Source: Bradyrhizobium sp.
GTDB lineage: Bacteria; Pseudomonadota; Alphaproteobacteria; Rhizobiales; Xanthobacteraceae
Assembly (NCBI RefSeq): GCF_027451485.1
Contig: NZ_DAIDJE010000132.1
Coordinates: 56,184-120,183, forward strand
DNA length: 64,000 bases
Direction: 5' to 3'
In this document: piece after piece, positions 8,218 to 16,283 of the stretch
Layout of the letters: each line of letters begins with the position of its first letter
How positions within the stretch are numbered: the first letter of the stretch is position 1
Notes under the pieces: generated by a model
The model's input: only the letters and a program-made list of their open reading frames with translations
Told to the model about the DNA's origin: nothing
The model's database searches: none
Translations under genes and position numbers: made by a program

Positions 8218-8937
8218 TCAGTGGGCGGCGTTCCGTTCGGCCAGCATGACGCTCATCAGCGCGACCGCGTGCTCGCTCATATGGCTGGAATGCAGCTCAG
8301 CCGATTGGCGTCCGAATCTGCGAAGCAGGCCCATCGCGTTGGGATCGAAAGCCGCCATCTGGCCGGCGATCTCCAGCGCGCGCTTCAGCGCGGCACCGGC
8401 CGGTACGATTTCAGTCAGGATGCCGGCGTCCAGCGCTTCCTTCGCCGCGATCTGCCGGCTGGTCACAGCGAGCTCGAAGGCACGCTTGTACGGCACGAAG
8501 CGGAATAGATAAGTGAAGACAATCAACGGCGGGAGGCCGTGCGACATCTCCAGCAGCGAGAATACCGCGTTTTCCGCCGCGACCGCATAATCGACCTGGG
8601 CCGTCATGCCAAAGCCAAATCCGTAGGCCTTGCCTTCGACTGCGGCGATGACAGGAACGCTGAGCGCATTGAGCGCGGCGTTGACTTTCAGAATGGCATT
8701 GAGATCTTCCGCGACCTCGGAGGCCCGCGTCAGGCCTTTGGCGCCGACCCGACCGCCGCAGAACATGTCGTTGCGCCCGGTAATCACGAGCGCCCGCAAT
8801 TCCTTGTCAGAGGCGCATTTGGTCAGTGCCGTGGCCAGATCCAGCAGGTCCTTGGTGTAGAGGAAATTGTTCGCTTCCTGGCCTGCCAGGGTGATAACGG
8901 AAACGCCCTTTCCCTGGGCACTGATCTCGATCGCCAT
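8218..8937 (-). CDS. Enoyl-CoA hydratase/isomerase-family protein
   Basis: Crotonase-fold protein, 239 residues. Oxyanion-hole segments are visible in MFCGGRVGAKG and VEGKAYGFGFGM, followed by DYAVAAENAVFSLLEMSHGLPP. An in-frame ATG at 8946 has GGGAGG touching it, too close for use, whereas ATG at 8937 has that GGGAGG at 9 bp, so 8937 is chosen. It is the first gene of the minus-strand operon that ends with the binding protein at 4319. The reaction (hydration, isomerisation or hydrolysis of an acyl-CoA) is not predictable from the sequence. Confidence 0.82.
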   Translation of the reverse strand: MAIEISAQGKGVSVITLAGQEANNFLYTKDLLDLATALTKCASDKELRALVITGRNDMFCGGRVGAKGLTRASEVAEDLNAILKVNAALNALSVPVIAAVEGKAYGFGFGMTAQVDYAVAAENAVFSLLEMSHGLPPLIVFTYLFRFVPYKRAFELAVTSRQIAAKEALDAGILTEIVPAGAALKRALEIAGQMAAFDPNAMGLLRRFGRQSAELHSSHMSEHAVALMSVMLAERNAAH

Positions 8938-9013
8938 CGCGGGCATCCTCCCTTTATCGGCTTTTATATCGTTATTACGCCCGGGACTTTCGCCAGGACG
9001 CCACCATCGGAGA

Positions 9014-9026
9014 GTTGTCTAACAAC
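9014..9026. promoter_or_regulatory. FadR/GntR-type operator palindrome
   Basis: GTTGTCTAACAAC is a perfect palindrome with 5-bp arms around CTA. Its core TTGTCTAACAA fits the TnGTnnnACnA consensus of FCD/FadR-type GntR regulators. It lies in the divergent region between the operon starting at 8937 and the aldehyde dehydrogenase at 9228. No GntR gene is adjacent; candidates in the window are at 13745 and 34567. Confidence 0.4.
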
Positions 9027-9227
9027 CCGGCAATCCCTTGTCACGCCGGCTGAAACCTACGCGTTCGCATCTTGCGGCTCCGCGCCGCGATGGGACGGTG
9101 CTTATGCATGACAGATCGTCGTTCGGCGTATCGGTTCAGTTGCTTTACGGCCCCTGGGTGTCATCATAAATTCCGAAGATACGGGGATAACGGTGTCGCA
9201 AGACGCGGTCAGGAGGACAGAGCAACA

Positions 9228-10724
9228 ATGGCTGTTTCGCATGCTACCCAGATTGCCCGCCATCCTTATGCCGACGGTTCATACAAGAAAATGCTGATTG
9301 ACGGGCAATGGGTCGATGCCGCTTCGGGCAAGAAGTTCGAGACGCTTAATCCCGCGACCGGCGAAGTGCTGGCGACCGTGGCCGAAGGCGATGTGGAGGA
9401 CATCAACCGTGCGGTGGCTGCCGCCCGCCGCGCCTTCGAAGGGCCGTGGGGCAAGGTTAGGCCATTCGAGCGGCAGAACCTGCTGTTGAAGCTCGCCGAT
9501 CTCGTCGAGAAGCATTTCGAAGAGCTGTCGCAGCTCGACACGCTCGACATGGGCGCGCCGATCAGCCGCACCCGCGGCAACAAGCTGCGCGTACTCGGCA
9601 TGCTCCGCTATTATGCGGGGCAGGCGACGGCGATCCACGGCGAGACCATCGAGAACTCGCTGCCTGGCGAAATCTTCTCCTATACGCTGAAGGAACCCGT
9701 CGGCGTCGTCGGTGCCATCATTCCCTGGAATGGGCCGCTCGGTGCCACTGTCTGGAAGATCGGCCCGGCGATTGCGACCGGCTGCACTGTGGTCCTGAAG
9801 CCTGCCGAAGAGGCGCCGCTGACCTCGCTGCGGCTCGGAGAACTCTGCATGGAAGCCGGTATTCCAGCCGGCGTCGTCAACGTCGTGCCGGGTTACGGCG
9901 AGACCGCAGGCGCCGCGCTCGCCGCGCATCCAGAAGTCGACAAGGTCGCCTTCACTGGCTCGCACCTCACGGGACAGGCGATCGTGCGCGCCTCGGCGGG
10001 CAACCTGAAGCGTGTGTCGCTCGAACTGGGCGGCAAGTCGCCCGATATCGTGTTCGCCGATGCCGATCTCGATGCGGCAGTGCCGGGCGCGGCGATGGCG
10101 GTGTTTGCCAACTCCGGCCAGATTTGCAGCGCCGGAACGCGCCTCTTTGTGGAGAGCAAGATCTACGACGAGTTCGTCGGTCGCGTCGCTGAATTCGGCA
10201 AGAAGCTCAACATTGGCAACGGACTCGATCCGAACACCCAGATCGGACCGCTGGTTTCGCAGCAGCAGCTCGAGCGGGTCTCGGGCTATCTCGACATCGG
10301 TCAGAAGGAGGGGGCGAGAGCGCTCGCCGGCGGCGCACGGCTGACCGAGGGGGCGCTGTCGAAAGGCTATTTCGTCCCGCCAACCGTGTTCGCCAATGTG
10401 CAGGACAACATGCGGATCGCGCAGGAGGAAATCTTCGGCCCGGTGATCTCGGCGATTTCGTTCAAGGACAGTGACGATCTGATCAGGCGCGCCAATGCCA
10501 CGACGTTCGGCCTCGGCTCCGGCGTGTGGACCACCAATGTCAGCAAGGCGCACCAGGTCGCGAAAGCGCTGCGTGCGGGGTCGGTCTGGGTGAACTGCTA
10601 CCAGGCTATGGACCCGGCAGTTCCGTTCGGCGGTTACAAGATGAGTGGCTACGGTCGGGAGTCCGGCAAGCAGCACGTCGAAGAATACCTCAACGTCAAG
10701 TCGGTCTGGGTGAAGACGGCGTGA
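9228..10724 (+). CDS. Aldehyde dehydrogenase (ALDH superfamily)
   Basis: NAD(P)-dependent aldehyde dehydrogenase of 498 residues, normal for the family. The catalytic glutamate lies in SLELGGKSPDIV near residue 266, and the nucleophilic cysteine in NSGQICSAGTRLFVE near 300; IIPWNGPLG and FTGSHLTGQAI mark the cofactor site. The frame is open back to 9072, but ATG at 9228 is preceded by AGGAGG (9211-9216) and starts the normal N-terminus. Divergent from the sugar-acid-like operon and probably part of the same pathway, oxidising an aldehyde product to an acid. Substrate unknown. Confidence 0.93.
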   Translation: MAVSHATQIARHPYADGSYKKMLIDGQWVDAASGKKFETLNPATGEVLATVAEGDVEDINRAVAAARRAFEGPWGKVRPFERQNLLLKLADLVEKHFEELSQLDTLDMGAPISRTRGNKLRVLGMLRYYAGQATAIHGETIENSLPGEIFSYTLKEPVGVVGAIIPWNGPLGATVWKIGPAIATGCTVVLKPAEEAPLTSLRLGELCMEAGIPAGVVNVVPGYGETAGAALAAHPEVDKVAFTGSHLTGQAIVRASAGNLKRVSLELGGKSPDIVFADADLDAAVPGAAMAVFANSGQICSAGTRLFVESKIYDEFVGRVAEFGKKLNIGNGLDPNTQIGPLVSQQQLERVSGYLDIGQKEGARALAGGARLTEGALSKGYFVPPTVFANVQDNMRIAQEEIFGPVISAISFKDSDDLIRRANATTFGLGSGVWTTNVSKAHQVAKALRAGSVWVNCYQAMDPAVPFGGYKMSGYGRESGKQHVEEYLNVKSVWVKTA

Positions 10725-10743
10725 CGGCGTCCACCCCCGAAAC

Positions 10744-10773
10744 AATAGTGCCGGCCTGATGGCCGCCACTATT
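10744..10773. terminator. Strong hairpin terminator between convergent genes
   Basis: Arms 10744-10756 (AATAGTGCCGGCC) and 10761-10773 pair with one mismatch around a TGAT loop. TTTCTCT follows on the plus strand and the base of the stem is AT-rich. It lies between the aldehyde dehydrogenase stop and the convergent 56-residue gene, so it may terminate both. Confidence 0.7.
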
Positions 10774-10793
10774 TCTCTCCTTGGGGCCGGAGT

Positions 10794-10964
10794 CTATTTT
10801 CGCGAGACTTCCGGAAAAATCCACATCGCAACGACCATGAACGGCGCCAGGAACATGATCGCGATCTTCGGCCCGTGCATGCCGATCGAGTCCTGATAAA
10901 AATAGGCGGCGAGCGCGACGAGTAGCACGATGATCGAGAGCGCGGTCTTGATCGGGAAGGGCAT
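10794..10964 (-). CDS. Small membrane protein, 56 residues, unknown function
   Basis: Frame found by reading the minus strand: ATG at 10964, TAG at 10794-10796. The product starts MPFPIKTALSIIVLLVALAA and has two hydrophobic stretches, near residues 7-22 and 33-50, with a charged end EVSRK. AAGGAG sits 7-8 bp before the ATG and overlaps the stop codon of the preceding gene, so the two are probably translationally coupled. It looks like a two-helix inner-membrane protein. No family is recognised. It is likely real because of the ribosome binding site, operon spacing and hydrophobic pattern. Confidence 0.6.
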   Translation of the reverse strand: MPFPIKTALSIIVLLVALAAYFYQDSIGMHGPKIAIMFLAPFMVVAMWIFPEVSRK

Positions 10965-10976
10965 CGGTTGTGCTCC

Positions 10977-11372
10977 TTACAAGGCGGACAATTTCATCAG
11001 CGGTGAAACGAGCAGCGCGAGCGAGACGAGTTGCAGCGCGCCGAGAAAGACGAGGCCGCCGTGGCTGTCGCGCCACTTGTTCGGGATAAATTCAAAAACC
11101 GATGGCACGAACAGGAAAATCAGGCCGCCTGCGACGACCACGGAGGTCCAGCGCAGCGTTTCGTGTGCGTAGAGCGCTACACCGCCGAGAAGTACGGCGA
11201 GCAACGCCAGATTCGATAGCACGAGCGCGTTGCCCACCAGGCCTGCGACGGGCGCCGGCCGGGCCCGCACGGGAAACATGCCGGCCAGCGTATAGAAGCC
11301 GAGGCAGCCCGCAGCAAAGGTCGTCGCAAATAGCGCTAGCGCGGCACCATTTGGTTCGATCCCGTTCAGCAT
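10977..11372 (-). CDS. Four-helix membrane protein, unknown function
   Basis: A 131-residue hydrophobic protein with four predicted membrane helices (around residues 10-32, 42-66, 75-95 and 105-127). The conserved-looking loop EFIPNKWRDSHGG lies between helices three and four. It starts 3 bp after the stop of the fatty-acid-hydroxylase-type gene and is followed by the 56-residue membrane protein, so the three form one operon. I do not recognise a named family; a membrane partner or chaperone of the hydroxylase-type enzyme is a guess from position only. Confidence 0.7.
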   Translation of the reverse strand: MLNGIEPNGAALALFATTFAAGCLGFYTLAGMFPVRARPAPVAGLVGNALVLSNLALLAVLLGGVALYAHETLRWTSVVVAGGLIFLFVPSVFEFIPNKWRDSHGGLVFLGALQLVSLALLVSPLMKLSAL

Positions 11373-11375
11373 GGA

Positions 11376-12167
11376 CTACTCGGCCGGAACCGAATGGACT
11401 AGTTGTTCGATCTTCGGCGTGCGCGCGGTCTTGCGCATGTCGCGCTTGATGAAGCGGGTATCGTAGCCATTGAACAGGTGGCCGAGCAGGCCGCGGTTGA
11501 GATCGGAGGTGCCGAACAGCCAGTCCATGATCGGGAAGGTCAGGTTCATGTTACGCTCCATCATGATCGATTGATCGTGATGGGCGGTGTGGTGACGACG
11601 CAGCGTATTCACCATCGGCACGTTGGCCACGAACCAGTTCTCGTCGACATGGCAGCAGAAGTGCATGAATTCATAGATCAGGTACATCGACGTCGTCGTG
11701 GCAATCAGGAGCCAGCCGACGTTCGCCGAGATGATCCAGCCTGCCACGATCGCGAGCGGTATCGACATCAGCGTGAAGGTCGCGAGCGCGTAAGGCGGGA
11801 AGAAGGTCACGCGCCAGTCCTTGTGGTCGGCAAAGCGCATCTCCTTTTCGGTGAAGAACTGGTGATGCATCAGAGTGTGGCGGTTATAGATCGCGCGGAA
11901 CGCCTTGACCTGGGAGGGGCGATGCATCACGTAGCGGTGAATCCACCATTCGAAGAAGTTGGCGCCGAGAAAAGCGACAGGGACGATCAGTAGCTCCCAA
12001 GGGCGCAGGTCGCGCACATTCGCCAGATAGATGTAAAGTGCGGTGAAGCCGATTGCGTAAATAATGAAAACGTGCAGCCAGCCATTATACCATCCGGCGA
12101 CCCGCTCGCGGTACGTCTCGCGGTAGCGGCGTTGACGGTCGGACATGGGAGTCGATGCGAGTTCCAT
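11376..12167 (-). CDS. Fatty acid hydroxylase/sterol desaturase-superfamily protein
   Basis: A 263-residue integral-membrane di-iron enzyme. The histidine clusters that bind iron are visible: HRYVMH near residue 75, HTLMHHQFF near 95, HFCCHVDE near 167 and RRHHTAHHD near 190, set among hydrophobic helices. Such enzymes hydroxylate or desaturate lipids, sterols or carotenoids with O2. ATG at 12167 has AAGGA 5 bp upstream and is preferred over the much longer open frame to 12641, whose extra part overlaps the divergent DUF6166 gene. It heads a three-gene membrane operon. The lipid substrate is unknown. Confidence 0.85.
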   Translation of the reverse strand: MELASTPMSDRQRRYRETYRERVAGWYNGWLHVFIIYAIGFTALYIYLANVRDLRPWELLIVPVAFLGANFFEWWIHRYVMHRPSQVKAFRAIYNRHTLMHHQFFTEKEMRFADHKDWRVTFFPPYALATFTLMSIPLAIVAGWIISANVGWLLIATTTSMYLIYEFMHFCCHVDENWFVANVPMVNTLRRHHTAHHDQSIMMERNMNLTFPIMDWLFGTSDLNRGLLGHLFNGYDTRFIKRDMRKTARTPKIEQLVHSVPAE

Positions 12168-12290
12168 GGCGGTCCTTATCAAGTCGAAATCGGCGATGAC
12201 ATCGAGGTTGACGTCGTGATATATCACCAGTCTATCAAACCCGCAAGCGAAGCCGCAATCTGAGCCGCTACACGACCGGAGGAACTGTCC

Positions 12291-12608
12291 ATGAAGAGAT
12301 TTAGCGGCGACCGCACCATCGACGGCGTCAAGGCCTGGCTCGACGGTGCCCCGCTCGACCAGAGGCTTGATATCCATCGATACACGGCGAATGGATTCGA
12401 ATGGAGCTACGAGGGCGATGAGCCGCGGCAGCTCGCGCTCGCGATTCTGGCGGAGCACCTCGGCGATCCGTCCAGGGCTCAAGCAATGGTCGAGCCGTTC
12501 ATGAAGGCGGTCGTGGCCAATTTCGACAATGAGTGGGAGATGACTTCGGCCGATATTGATGCGGCGCTTGATGTGCTTCGCGGCCCGGCGCTGCGCGCTG
12601 CATCCTGA
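12291..12608 (+). CDS. DUF6166-like small protein
   Basis: A 105-residue soluble protein that begins with a good site, GGAGGA (12278-12283), 7 bp before ATG. It contains TIDGVKAWLDGAPLDQRLDI and GFEWSYEGDEPRQLALAILA, the pattern of the small DUF6166 family, whose function is unknown. It is followed by the alcohol dehydrogenase gene after 26 bp, so the two may be cotranscribed, and diverges from the hydroxylase operon. Confidence 0.7.
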   Translation: MKRFSGDRTIDGVKAWLDGAPLDQRLDIHRYTANGFEWSYEGDEPRQLALAILAEHLGDPSRAQAMVEPFMKAVVANFDNEWEMTSADIDAALDVLRGPALRAAS

Positions 12609-12634
12609 TCGACATTCTTGCGAGGACTGTTTCA

Positions 12635-13744
12635 GTGGCACTGACGTACAAGGCCGCGGTCCTTCATGCGCCGAAGTCGCAACTCTCCATCGAGACGGTG
12701 GAGGCGACCGATCTCGCCGTTGATGATGTGCTCGTCCGGATCAGGGCAGCGGGTCTCTGCCACACCGATCTCGAGGTGATCGATGGTTCCTTGCGCAATC
12801 CGATGCCGATCATCCTCGGTCATGAGGCCGCAGGCGTCGTCGAGCAGGTCGGTCGCGGGACGCGAGGCATTGCTGTCGGCGATCATGTCGTGCTTTCGTG
12901 GAATCCGCATTGCGGACATTGCTTCTATTGCGACCGCAACCTGCCGATCCTGTGCGAAAGCTATCTGGGACAGGCGCCGCTCGGCGTGCAATTTGACGGC
13001 GCGAGCCGGGCGCGCTTGCGCGACGGGCGCGAGCTGAAACATCTGATGTATCTTGGCGCGCTTGCCGAATACTGCATCGTGCCAGCGCCGCAGGCAATTG
13101 TCGTGCCCAGGGAGTTACCGCTCGATCAGGCGTGCCTGATCGGTTGCGGCGTGATGACCGGAGTCGGCGCCGCGCTGAATGTCGCCTCGATCCACTATGG
13201 CGACGCCGTGATGGTGATCGGCTGCGGCGCTGTCGGGCTGGCAGCCGTGCAGGGCGCGCGCATGGCGGGTGCGGAGACCGTCATTGCGGTCGATCTTGCC
13301 GAGGACAAGCTGCGTCTTGCGCAAAAACTCGGTGCAACCGATGCCATCAACGCGACGACGGATGATGTGATCGACACGACGCGGCGGCTGACACATGGCC
13401 GCGGTGCGGACGTGGTGCTGGAAGCCGCCGGCAGCCCTCGAGCGTTTAGATTGACGAGTGAAGCCGTGCGGCCGGGCGGCGAGGTGATCTGGCTGGGCAA
13501 GACCGATGTCAACCAGGAGATTGCGTTTCGCTGGGGCTCGCTGATGCAGGAGAAGCGCATCCGCCGCTCAAGCTATGGCGGCGCACGTCCCCTGCGCGAT
13601 TTTCCGATGCTGGCGCGCGCAGCCCTGGACGGACGGCTGAACCTGGAAAACCTCATCACGGCCCGCATCTCGCTCGAAGAAGTCAATGAGGGTTTTGCGG
13701 CGCTGAGGCGAGGCGAGGCAATCCGCAGCGTGGTGATCTTCTAA
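12635..13744 (+). CDS. Zinc-dependent alcohol dehydrogenase (class III/MDR family)
   Basis: Medium-chain alcohol dehydrogenase of 369 residues with GTG start. Catalytic zinc ligands are in GLCHTDLEV (near residue 47) and LGHEAAGVVEQVG (near 68); the structural zinc cysteines are in CGHCFYCDRNLPILC (93-107). The NAD Rossmann motif is VMVIGCGAVGLAAVQGARMAGA. The overall pattern resembles AdhC/aryl-alcohol-type enzymes that oxidise primary or benzylic alcohols. Its stop abuts the stop of the convergent GntR gene with no intervening base. Substrate unknown. Confidence 0.9.
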   Translation: MALTYKAAVLHAPKSQLSIETVEATDLAVDDVLVRIRAAGLCHTDLEVIDGSLRNPMPIILGHEAAGVVEQVGRGTRGIAVGDHVVLSWNPHCGHCFYCDRNLPILCESYLGQAPLGVQFDGASRARLRDGRELKHLMYLGALAEYCIVPAPQAIVVPRELPLDQACLIGCGVMTGVGAALNVASIHYGDAVMVIGCGAVGLAAVQGARMAGAETVIAVDLAEDKLRLAQKLGATDAINATTDDVIDTTRRLTHGRGADVVLEAAGSPRAFRLTSEAVRPGGEVIWLGKTDVNQEIAFRWGSLMQEKRIRRSSYGGARPLRDFPMLARAALDGRLNLENLITARISLEEVNEGFAALRRGEAIRSVVIF

Positions 13745-14509
13745 TTACGGCTCAATCGTCTTGCGCGTAAAACTCTCGATGTAGTCAATCAGGCGATCCG
13801 AAGCCTTGGCGGCAGCATCCGGATTGCGTTTGGCAATCGCCTCCGCGACCTCGGCATGCAGCCGTGCCGACAGCGGCAGATCGCCGGATTCCCGATAATG
13901 CTGATACCAGAAGCGGCGGGACAGGCCATGCATCAGCCCCATCGCGCGCGAAGCGAATTCGTTGCGCGCAGCTTCGCTGACGAGTTCATTGAACTGCCGA
14001 TCAAGGCGCATGAATGTCATGTCGTCGCTCTCGTCGGAGGCGCGCCGCATTTCGCGGGCGATGGTGGCGAACAGAGCGGTTTCCTCCGGCGTGGCGCGCT
14101 CTGCCGCACCCCGCGCCATCAGCCGTTCCAGTTCGCGGCGCACTTCGAGCAGCCGCATCTGCGTCTTCAGATTGATCTGCGACACCAGAATGCCCCGCCG
14201 CGGCAAGATCACGACAAGCCCGTCACGCGCGAGCCGCTGCAGGGCTTCACGGATCGGGGTTCGCCCGATCCCGAGCCGCGCGGCCAGCGACTGCTCCGAT
14301 AGGATCGTCTCCGGCGGCAACGCCAGCGTGACGATCAGTTCTTCGATCAGCCGATACGCGCGGTCGGTCAGGGTTTCCGGATCCTCGACTTCGGGATGGC
14401 TGCCGATGACGTCGGGCGCTCGCTGCTCGGCCGCAGAAGCCCTGGCTGCAGTTTTGGGCGCTGCAGGCTTGATCGCGCGTGCCCGCCCGGCTGATCTCTG
14501 CGCGGCCAT
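13745..14509 (-). CDS. GntR-family regulator with FCD domain
   Basis: A 254-residue FadR-subfamily regulator. After an Ala-rich basic N-terminal extension, the winged helix spans roughly residues 45-115 (ARLGIGRTPIREALQRLARDGLVVILPRRGILV), and the C-terminal helical FCD ligand domain follows with RLLEVRRELERLMARGAAERA and LDRQFNELV. ATG at 14509 has GAAGGAGAG 8-10 bp upstream and is chosen over the open frame to 14572. It lies 93 bp downstream of the MFS gene on the same strand; the palindrome at 16041 in front of that gene is a natural autoregulatory operator. The effector is probably the transported acid. Confidence 0.88.
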   Translation of the reverse strand: MAAQRSAGRARAIKPAAPKTAARASAAEQRAPDVIGSHPEVEDPETLTDRAYRLIEELIVTLALPPETILSEQSLAARLGIGRTPIREALQRLARDGLVVILPRRGILVSQINLKTQMRLLEVRRELERLMARGAAERATPEETALFATIAREMRRASDESDDMTFMRLDRQFNELVSEAARNEFASRAMGLMHGLSRRFWYQHYRESGDLPLSARLHAEVAEAIAKRNPDAAAKASDRLIDYIESFTRKTIEP

Positions 14510-14602
14510 CCGTTTCGACTCTCCTTCGCCAATCGCTAAGGAGGGATATGGCACGCGCGGCCACAAGGTCAATCCATGCGGCCGCGTCGCTATGCGGATC
14601 CT

Positions 14603-16009
14603 TCAATGCGAGATGCTCTCGAGCGTCCGCCCGCGGGTTTCTTCGCCGAGCACGAGCACGGCGAGGGCGGCAAGCGCAAAGGCTCCGGCGCCGAGCGCGA
14701 ATACGCCGGACTGTCCGGCGGTCGGCAGGATAAAGCCGATCACGGTCGGGCCGATCAGTGAGCCGATTCGTCCGACTGCTGACGCAAAGCCGGTGCCGGT
14801 TGCCCTCACATGGGTGGGGTAAAGCTCGGGCGTATAGGCATAGAGCGCGGACCACATGCCGAACGAGCAGAATTGCATGCAAAGGCCTGCGACGATCAAT
14901 TGGGTTTGATCGGTGGCGCCGCCATAGAAATAGCAGGAGAGCGCGGCGCCGAGCAGCGTCGCGACCAGAGTCGCCTTGCGCCCCATCGCCTCGATCATCC
15001 AGGCCGCAGTCAAAAAGCCGGGAATGCCCGCGAGCGAAATCAGGATCGTGTAGTAGACCGACTTGGTGACCGGAAAGCCCTTGGCCTGGAGCAGCGCGCC
15101 GAGCCAGGTGGTGAGGCCATAGAAGCCGAGTAGCGCGAAGAACCACAGGCACCACAGCATGATGGTGCGGCGGCCATAGCCGGCCGAAAACAACGTCTTC
15201 ACTCCGCGCGACATTCGCACGTCGATCTTCTCGGGGGATGGAGCGGGTAGCGTCCCGCCGCCAAGCTTCTGCAAAACCTTCTGCTCGATCCCGGACATTA
15301 CAAGCTCGGCGCCTGCCGCATCGCCGCGGCTGGCAAGCCAGCGCGGCGATTCCGGTACATAGCGGCGCACGATCAGGACGAAGATCGCAGGCAAGCCTTG
15401 GAGAATGAACACCCAGTGCCAGTCGGCTAGCGACAGCACCGCAAAGCTGAGCAGTCCCGAGGCGACAAAGCCAAGCGGCCAAAAGCCTTCCAGGAGCGCG
15501 ATGTATCGGCCGCGTTGCCGGGCCGGGATGATTTCCGACACCATCGACTGCGCAACCGGGAACTCCATGCCCATGCCGAAACCGAGCAGCACGCGCGCGG
15601 CGGCGAGTGACTGAACCGTCGGGGCGAGGCCACAAAGAATGCTGCCAACTCCCCAGAAGATCATGCTGACCTGAAACACCCGCGTGCGGCCGAAACGGTC
15701 GGCAAGCAGCCCCGCGGAGGCCGCGCCAGCGAACATGCCGAGAAAGCTCATGCTGGAGAGCAGGCCTGTCTGGGAAGTCGAGAGCCCAAAGGTCTGTTTG
15801 ATCGGGCCGAGCACAAAGGTCAGCGCGCCCAGATCCATGCTGTCGAAGAACCAGGCGGTAGCGATGATCGCAAACAGGCCGCGCTGGTAGGACGTCAGCG
15901 GCAGCCGCTCCAGCCGTGCGGCGATTGCTGCGGATTGCGCTGCGCCTGCGGTACTGTCGGCCAACGATCGCGGAAACTCGATCGAGCGGCCTGTCGTCAA
16001 AGTGCTCAT
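14603..16009 (-). CDS. MFS transporter, aromatic acid/metabolite:H+ symporter type
   Basis: A 468-residue major facilitator with twelve predicted membrane helices. The loop 2-3 signature GLLADRFGRTRVF, SMDLGALTFVLGPIKQTFG in helix 1, and the central loop with RRYVPESPRWLASRG resemble the AAHS and sugar-porter-like groups that import aromatic or organic acids. AGGGGAGG precedes the ATG. The same-strand GntR regulator follows, a common transporter-regulator pair. The substrate is not known; the nearby alcohol dehydrogenases would fit an aromatic alcohol or acid pathway. Confidence 0.87.
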   Translation of the reverse strand: MSTLTTGRSIEFPRSLADSTAGAAQSAAIAARLERLPLTSYQRGLFAIIATAWFFDSMDLGALTFVLGPIKQTFGLSTSQTGLLSSMSFLGMFAGAASAGLLADRFGRTRVFQVSMIFWGVGSILCGLAPTVQSLAAARVLLGFGMGMEFPVAQSMVSEIIPARQRGRYIALLEGFWPLGFVASGLLSFAVLSLADWHWVFILQGLPAIFVLIVRRYVPESPRWLASRGDAAGAELVMSGIEQKVLQKLGGGTLPAPSPEKIDVRMSRGVKTLFSAGYGRRTIMLWCLWFFALLGFYGLTTWLGALLQAKGFPVTKSVYYTILISLAGIPGFLTAAWMIEAMGRKATLVATLLGAALSCYFYGGATDQTQLIVAGLCMQFCSFGMWSALYAYTPELYPTHVRATGTGFASAVGRIGSLIGPTVIGFILPTAGQSGVFALGAGAFALAALAVLVLGEETRGRTLESISH

Positions 16010-16040
16010 GAAAACCTCCCCTGAATGCTATTCTTTTTGC

Positions 16041-16055
16041 ATATGTCTGACATAT
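16041..16055. promoter_or_regulatory. Perfect palindrome, probable GntR operator of the MFS-GntR unit
   Basis: ATATGTC-T-GACATAT is a perfect palindrome with 7-bp arms and a 1-bp centre, holding the GT-N3-AC core typical of FCD-type GntR operators. It lies 32 bp upstream of the MFS start, in the only AT-rich part of this 274-bp gap. A further GTGACAT half-site follows at 16058. The rest of the gap to 16283 shows no gene. Confidence 0.55.
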
Positions 16056-16283
16056 TAGTGACATTTCTACAAGCGGGTGCGCCGGTCGGACTTTCTTCGG
16101 AATTCTGAGATCGTTAGGTGGTCTTCGCTTGCGAAGGTTATCGTTGTCGAGGGGCGTCGTCGTATCGCAGCTAATTGTCTCTCGACCGGCTGCAGACGCG
16201 CGCCTGTGTTGGCGTCACCGGGCTCGCCTGTGATGCATTGATCGAGATCGACCTCGTCTGCAGCCGCCCGGACTGATCCACAG

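Noticed and set aside
9279..10769. 496-codon minus-strand frame
   Set aside because: Antisense shadow of the aldehyde dehydrogenase, which has intact catalytic motifs.
12168..12641. N-terminal extension of the fatty-acid-hydroxylase-type gene
   Set aside because: It would overlap the DUF6166 gene on the other strand. ATG at 12167 has its own ribosome binding site and gives a normal length.
14247..16064. 605-codon minus-strand frame
   Set aside because: Overlaps the MFS gene in another frame; no motifs, whereas the MFS frame shows twelve helices.
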